Shown piece after piece: positions 1-6,091 of a stretch of DNA of 6,091 nucleotides. Numbering within the stretch: position 1 is the first letter of the stretch; the number at the start of each line of letters is the position of its first letter. The stretch covers positions 1 through 6,091 of the forward strand of contig JANQME010000118.1 of assembly GCA_028280205.1 (NCBI GenBank), read 5' to 3'. The stretch comes from Longimicrobiales bacterium (GTDB lineage Bacteria; Gemmatimonadota; Gemmatimonadetes; Longimicrobiales; Gaopeijiaceae). The translations under genes and the position numbers were made by a program. The notes below the pieces were generated by a model that saw nothing but the letters and a program-made list of their open reading frames with translations, did no database searches and had not been told where the DNA came from.

Positions 1-1
1 C

Positions 2-622
2 GCCTTCGGCACGGCGAACGAGGCGCGGGTTTCCGCGCGCTTCGCCTCCGAACTCATGAGCCCCAACACGAACGACTGGCTGTACAACAACTTCCGGAAC
101 GAGTTCGGGGTGCGCGACCTCGGCTACTACGTCGGATACGCGATCGCGAAGCGCTACCACGAGCGGGCCGAGGATCCGCAGGCGGCGATCGCCGAGCTGA
201 TCGAACTCGAGTACGCCGACCCGACCGCGCTCCACCGCGTCGTGGACACCTCCGGGTACTTCGGACGGAGTGTGGACGACCTCGCCCGGGCGTACCGCCA
301 GGCGCAACCGGAGGTGGTCTCCGTCACCCCCGCCAGCGGCTCCACGGGGCTCGCCCCCGGCCGAATCCCGCTCACGATCGAGTTCTCGGCGCCGATGAGT
401 CCCCGTTTCCGCGGGTTCGACTACGGGCCGCTGGGCGAGGACGCGGTGCTGCGGATCCAGAACGTCGTCGGCTGGTCCGACGACATGCGCACGCTGACGG
501 TCGAGGTCGAGCTCCTCCCCGATCAGCTGCACCAGATGACGCTGACCTCGCAGTTCCGGACTCCCGAGGGGCCCGCACTGGACCCCACCCTGATCGAGCT
601 CGACACGCGCACGGTCGGCTGA
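2..622 (+). CDS. Putative DUF2268-type zinc peptidase with C-terminal Ig-like domain (5'-truncated)
   Basis: The reading frame is open from the left edge and ends at TGA 620-622, giving 206 visible residues. The ATG at 56 is probably internal, because 18 upstream codons (AFGTANEARVSARFASEL) read smoothly into it. Residues 1-88 have the pattern I associate with the C-terminal part of DUF2268-like putative Zn-dependent proteases: a FGVRDLGYYVGYAIAKRY helix, then AIAELIELEYADPTAL, then an SGYFG ending. The expected HExxH zinc site would lie upstream, outside the window, so catalysis cannot be confirmed. From about residue 103, PEVVSVTPASG...IPLTIEFSAPM resembles the start of a bacterial Ig-like (Big_5/SbsA-like) domain, which runs to the end. 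Such domains are usually extracytoplasmic, which suggests an exported or surface-anchored protein. No signal peptide can be checked. The gene converges on rpoC. The family call is from memory of motifs and is moderately sure; the Ig-like call is similar. Confidence 0.6.
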   Translation, partial: AFGTANEARVSARFASELMSPNTNDWLYNNFRNEFGVRDLGYYVGYAIAKRYHERAEDPQAAIAELIELEYADPTALHRVVDTSGYFGRSVDDLARAYRQAQPEVVSVTPASGSTGLAPGRIPLTIEFSAPMSPRFRGFDYGPLGEDAVLRIQNVVGWSDDMRTLTVEVELLPDQLHQMTLTSQFRTPEGPALDPTLIELDTRTVG

Positions 623-631
623 ACGCACGAA

Positions 632-661
632 GGCCGCCCCGCGCCGAAGCGCGGGACGGCC
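632..661 (-). terminator. Distal hairpin of the rpoC terminator region, UUCG loop
   Basis: A 13-bp stem pairs 632-644 with 649-661 around a 4-base loop. On the minus strand the loop is TTCG closed by C-G, the unusually stable cUUCGg tetraloop. The single imperfect position is a G-U wobble on the minus strand but a C-A mismatch on the plus strand, so the hairpin folds better in rpoC transcripts. It is followed on the minus strand by TTCGTGCGTTC, which is only modestly T-rich, so it is not a textbook intrinsic terminator. It starts 10 bases after the plus-strand TGA and may also serve the peptidase gene. Confidence 0.6.
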
Positions 662-676
662 CCCGTCCTGCCTGGT

Positions 677-694
677 GCCGGGGCGAACCCCGGC
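677..694 (-). terminator. Proximal hairpin just after rpoC, UUCG loop
   Basis: A perfect 7-bp stem (677-683 with 688-694) made only of G-C pairs closes a 4-base loop that reads TTCG on the minus strand. It begins 10 bases past the rpoC stop codon. No T tract follows; after about 15 bases comes the larger hairpin at 632-661. It may be a first pause or an RNA 3'-end protecting stem that works with the distal hairpin. The fold is seen directly; the terminator role is inferred from its position. Confidence 0.45.
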
Positions 695-703
695 CGGCGT
701 CGG

Positions 704-5002
<4,299 letters not shown>

Positions 5003-5004
5003 GT

Positions 5005-6091
<1,087 letters not shown>

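Noticed and set aside
56..58. ATG as the true start of the peptidase gene
   Set aside because: The frame is open to the left edge with protein-like sequence, and the recognised domain continues across this Met.

Overview
The window is an ordinary piece of bacterial chromosome centred on the RNA polymerase genes. No mobile element, CRISPR array, rRNA or tRNA gene was seen. The DNA is G+C-rich, roughly two-thirds by eye. The codon use follows that bias: rpoC contains no TTA, CTA or TCA codon at all. The polymerase proteins resemble the FCB superphylum. RpoC has Bacteroidota-like spacer segments before the RPEWMIM motif and after the bridge helix, a Leu in place of the common Met in the trigger loop, and the SI3 insertion. 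The MIDFPR...SSDFDFI start and overall style are most reminiscent of Gemmatimonadota. That phylum placement is inferred from memory of the families, not from an alignment.

Layout, left to right. Positions 2-622 (+ strand) hold the 3' end of a gene whose start lies outside the window. It encodes what looks like the C-terminal part of a DUF2268-type putative zinc peptidase followed by a bacterial Ig-like domain. Positions 623-703 are a short convergent intergenic gap with two G+C-rich hairpins. Both have UUCG loops when read on the minus strand, and they probably terminate the polymerase transcript. Positions 704-5002 (- strand) are a complete rpoC of 1432 residues. Positions 5005-6091 (- strand) are the C-terminal 361 residues of rpoB, which runs off the right edge.

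rpoB and rpoC are separated by only 2 bases, and the rpoC ribosome-binding site lies within the last rpoB codons. They are therefore one transcription unit, read right to left, making the beta and beta' subunits that together form the polymerase active-site cleft. The unit ends right after rpoC, facing the peptidase gene. The ribosomal str genes (rpsL, rpsG, fusA) that often follow rpoC are not next to it here.

The least ordinary item is an insert of about 127 residues near the C-terminus of RpoB. It appears mostly helical and carries a Gly-Asn repeat linker. It sits between two conserved segments that are nearly adjacent in Bacillus RpoB. No previously undescribed multi-gene system is visible.
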